26,469 nucleotides of DNA. Source: Myxococcales bacterium UBA1203. Its GTDB lineage: Bacteria > Myxococcota > Myxococcia > Myxococcales > UBA5297. The DNA is taken from assembly GCA_002309695.1 (NCBI GenBank), contig DBXV01000019.1:1-26469 (forward strand), in the 5' to 3' direction. The notes under the pieces are model-generated. The model did no database searches and was not told the DNA's origin. It saw only the letters and a program-made list of their open reading frames with translations. Made by a program: the position numbers and the translations under genes. Shown one piece after another: positions 24,030 to 26,469 of the stretch (the stretch's first letter is position 1; the number at the start of each line of letters is the position of its first letter).

Positions 24030-25442
24030 ATGCCTCAAAAGACTGCCGAGGAGCTTCGCGACGAAAAGCATCGGCTGATGACCCGGGGGAGGATGGAGCC
24101 GCTCATCGTTCGTATGGCCGTTCCCTCCGTTGTCTCCATCCTCATCGCGTCGCTCTACAACCTGGCGGACACCTGGTTCATCAGCCACATCGGCGGGGGG
24201 TCCACCGAAGCAGTGGCGGCCGTCGGCGTCGTCTTTCCCTTCCAGGCCATCGCCCAGACCATCGGCTTCTTTTTCGGCCACGGCAGCGGCAATTTCATTT
24301 CCCGGGCGCTGGGCGGACGCGACCAGAGCAGAGCCGCAGAAATGGCCTCCACGGGCGTTTTTTCCGCCTTCGCTCTGGCTGCCGTGGTGTCGCTCCTCTG
24401 CATGGCCTTTCCCGAAGAGGTCCTCCGACTCCTGGGAGCACGCGGCGACATCATGCCCGCGGCGCGCGCCTACTTTCGCTTCGTCACCCCGGCCATGCCG
24501 TTCTTCACCGCGCAGCTCGTCCTCAACAATCAGCTGCGGCTTCAGGGAAACGCGCACCGGGGCATGGTGGGCATGGCCGGCGGAGGACTCCTCAACATCG
24601 GGCTGGACGCGCTGCTGATTTTTGGCCTCGGCATGGGCGTCACCGGCGCCTCTCTGGCCACCGCCATTTCCCAGGTTTTGGGCTGCGCAGTGCTCTTCGC
24701 CATGACCCGGGTGGGCGACGGCATTCCGCCGCGGCTCAAAAATTTCCGTCCGACGCCGGCCAACTATCGGGAAATTCTCGCCGGCGGACTTCCCTCTCTC
24801 ACGAGACAGGGACTCAACGCGGCCGCTGCCATCATTCTGAACCGCTATGCCGTCGCCTATGGCGCGGAGGCCGTGGCCGGCATCTCCATCGTCAGCCGCG
24901 TCATCCACGTCATCGTCAGCGTCACCATCGGCATCGGCCAGGGCTTCCAGCCCGTGTGCGGCTTCAATTTCGGAGCGCGCCTGTTCTCCCGGGTCAGAGA
25001 AGCCTTCGGCGTCGCCGTCCGCCTGGGAACCATCGTTCTCTGCATCGGCGGCCTGCTGCTGACCACCTGCGCGCCGGGCATCGTCTCTCTCTTCGGCGCC
25101 TCAGCTGAAACAGCCCGCATCGCGGAGGCGGCGCTCCGCTGCTACGCCACTTCCCTGCCCTTTCTGACCTTCGTCATTATGACGGAGATGATTCACCAGA
25201 ACACGCGGCAGACTCTGAGGGCATCCATCCTTTCGTCCCTCCGTCAGGGGCTGGCGCTGGCGCCCTCTGTGGCCGTTCTCGATGCCGCTTTCGGCCTCGG
25301 CGGCCTCATCTGGGCGCAGCCAGCAGCCAACGCCGTCGCTCTCGCTGTCGCCGGCCCGCTCGCCCTGTCTCTTCTGGGAAAGCTCCGGGACGCCTCAGGG
25401 CAAAAAAACAGCGGCGCGGATGAATGTCCGGCCGCTGAATGA
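24030..25442 (+). CDS. MATE-family multidrug/metabolite exporter
   Basis: The product is 470 aa with about 12 hydrophobic segments in the two six-helix halves typical of MATE (NorM/MepA/DinF) transporters, which export cationic or other small compounds in exchange for Na+ or H+. Family features include the first-helix sequence PSVVSILIASLYNLADTWFI, GHGSGNFISRALG, the central loop before the second half (about residues 235-250, NYREILAGGLPSL), and GQGFQPVCGFNFGAR in the second half. The length and these motifs are closest to the MepA-like branch. AGGAACGGA overlaps the bases just before ATG 24030. It is transcribed divergently from nadB (233 bp between starts) and convergently with the next gene (32 bp between stops). 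The substrate cannot be told from sequence. Confidence 0.92.
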   Translation: MPQKTAEELRDEKHRLMTRGRMEPLIVRMAVPSVVSILIASLYNLADTWFISHIGGGSTEAVAAVGVVFPFQAIAQTIGFFFGHGSGNFISRALGGRDQSRAAEMASTGVFSAFALAAVVSLLCMAFPEEVLRLLGARGDIMPAARAYFRFVTPAMPFFTAQLVLNNQLRLQGNAHRGMVGMAGGGLLNIGLDALLIFGLGMGVTGASLATAISQVLGCAVLFAMTRVGDGIPPRLKNFRPTPANYREILAGGLPSLTRQGLNAAAAIILNRYAVAYGAEAVAGISIVSRVIHVIVSVTIGIGQGFQPVCGFNFGARLFSRVREAFGVAVRLGTIVLCIGGLLLTTCAPGIVSLFGASAETARIAEAALRCYATSLPFLTFVIMTEMIHQNTRQTLRASILSSLRQGLALAPSVAVLDAAFGLGGLIWAQPAANAVALAVAGPLALSLLGKLRDASGQKNSGADECPAAE

Positions 25443-25474
25443 AACTTCTGACCTTCGGGACTGCTGTTCGGACC

Positions 25475-26206
25475 TCAGGAAGAGGCACCGCCCGAAGGAT
25501 TGTCGGAAGAGGGCGATGAAGATTCTCCCGCGGAAGGCGCTGCATCCTGACTTCCGGACCCAGCATCGGAGGCCGCCGGGGGATTCGGGCTGTCGGATGA
25601 ATCGGCGGATGAGCCTTCGGCAGCCTCCTGATTCAGCCTGGAAGCGACGGCTGTGAAATCAATCTTCGAGAGCGTCTGCGGAACGGGGATTTCCTTGACG
25701 CGCGAGGCAGAAGCCGCCGGCGCCGCGGCCGCCGCAGGAGCACCTTCCGGCTGATTCTGATTCGCGCTCCCGGCCTTCACGCCGCGCCCGAATGTGATGA
25801 TGGACAGGGCAAACCCCAGAATGAGCGCGGTGCCGTCGAGCAGAATATCCATCAACGAGACGCCCACGACATCGATGAGCACCAGGCCAAAGCTGAAGAA
25901 TTTGAGGCCGACGAACATGGAAAAGACGAATTTCCACTTGTGGCTCAGGAAGATGCGGCCGGCCACATAGGCCGCGGCGGGCGCCAGCAGCAGAACGTCC
26001 GCCCAGCCCAGGAGCTGCAGCAGAATCGTCACCGCCAGGTTCGGCGTCCGATTCTCGTCCATCGTGAAGCGCATCATCACGGGACCGGCAATGGACACGC
26101 TGATGATGGCGAGGCCGACGCCGATGCACAGTCCCAGCATCAGAAAGCGGACGAACTGGGAGATTTTACTGGGGGGCTTGGCGGGCTTTCTCTGGAACGG
26201 GGTCAC
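25475..26206 (-). CDS. Four-helix membrane protein with low-complexity tail, unknown
   Basis: I do not recognise this 243-aa protein. Residues about 18-44, 57-83, 90-112 and 115-140 are hydrophobic and predicted to cross the membrane. The remaining 100 residues are soluble and low in complexity: Ala/Pro-rich at first (about 150-170), a short more ordered segment (VPQTLSKIDFTAVASRLNQ, about 182-200), then Ser/Asp/Pro-rich to the end. The GTG at 26206 is the start, with AGGAGT about 8 bases upstream; no ATG occurs near it. The conserved-looking membrane part and the disordered tail suggest an inner membrane protein with a flexible cytoplasmic or periplasmic extension. Nothing in the neighbours points to a pathway. 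The 263 bases between its start and the window end show no gene. Confidence 0.75.
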   Translation of the reverse strand: MTPFQRKPAKPPSKISQFVRFLMLGLCIGVGLAIISVSIAGPVMMRFTMDENRTPNLAVTILLQLLGWADVLLLAPAAAYVAGRIFLSHKWKFVFSMFVGLKFFSFGLVLIDVVGVSLMDILLDGTALILGFALSIITFGRGVKAGSANQNQPEGAPAAAAAPAASASRVKEIPVPQTLSKIDFTAVASRLNQEAAEGSSADSSDSPNPPAASDAGSGSQDAAPSAGESSSPSSDNPSGGASS

Positions 26207-26469
26207 GGCGGGGAACTCCTGTCTTTCTGCTCTTGCTCTGACGGCGGAAAAATCGGCGGCGGGCGTCTATGCGGGCACCGGAACAAAGACAAACGCAAAG
26301 TGAGCGAGTGCCCTGAAGCCGGACATCCGTCAGGCGTCCTCTCACCCGCGCGGCAGCATTCGTCGAATGCCCCCGCTGAGGCTCAATTTGGCGCTTCAAT
26401 GCCCGTTGTTCCCCGTCAGAGCCGGACATAGCAGGCGCCGCCTTTCGCCCCGCCGCGCGCCCAGCGGCT

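Noticed and set aside
23793..24908. Minus-strand 371-codon frame opposite the MATE gene
   Set aside because: It is Gly/Asp/Arg-rich and low in hydrophobic patterning, antisense to a clear transporter.
26207..26469. Possible small genes at the window's right edge
   Set aside because: Open frames there are Arg-rich, lack ribosome sites and show no recognisable features.

Overview
The window is 26.5 kb of mostly high-GC, densely coding bacterial DNA with 18 genes I can support. The style of the secreted proteins points to an uncultured Myxococcota or Bradymonadota-type ('deltaproteobacterial') lineage. They have Asp-Ala-Gly-rich linkers behind lipoprotein signals, IPT/TIG arrays, PPC domains, cysteine-rich multi-repeat lipoproteins, a VWA lipoprotein, and a TPR protein with a C-terminal membrane segment. 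Fe-S-dependent redox proteins and a nickel-pincer (Lar) gene suggest an anaerobic or host-associated lifestyle. The taxonomic and lifestyle statements are inferences.

Layout. (1) 5-6442, minus strand: a three-gene, end-to-start overlapping operon of large predicted surface lipoproteins (choice-of-anchor D/PKD; Cys-rich plus two PPC domains; six IPT/TIG repeats). (2) 6857-9375, plus strand: a Flp-type pilin with its own strong terminator, then a secreted protein with a calcium-loop-like motif and a VWA lipoprotein. These lie in a low-GC island (about 6957-10110) whose two edges fall inside genes. (3) 9630-11186, minus: a lipoprotein with four tandem eight-cysteine repeats, an EGF-like module and a low-GC C-terminal domain, with its own terminator and a plausible sigma-70 promoter. 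(4) 11762-15007, plus: a PgpH-like 7TM-HD cyclic-di-AMP phosphodiesterase enlarged by a long inserted segment in its periplasmic domain. (5) 15038-16635, minus: a CbiM/NikM metal-uptake membrane protein translationally coupled to LarB, which together suggest nickel supply for the nickel-pincer nucleotide cofactor. (6) 16774-20422, minus: a Tat-exported Fe-S aldo/keto reductase lipoprotein, a fused NapH/NapG-like membrane polyferredoxin and a small unknown protein, ended by a terminator; this looks like an envelope redox pathway. (7) 20579-23796, minus: a small lipoprotein, a TPR/TM envelope protein and NadB (L-aspartate oxidase). (8) 24030-26206: a MATE exporter convergent with an unrecognised four-helix membrane protein.

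No tRNA, rRNA, CRISPR array, transposase, integrase or phage gene was seen. The least conventional items are the low-GC surface island with intragenic borders, the NapH-NapG fusion paired with a periplasmic Fe-S aldo/keto reductase, the NikM-LarB coupling, and the enlarged PgpH.
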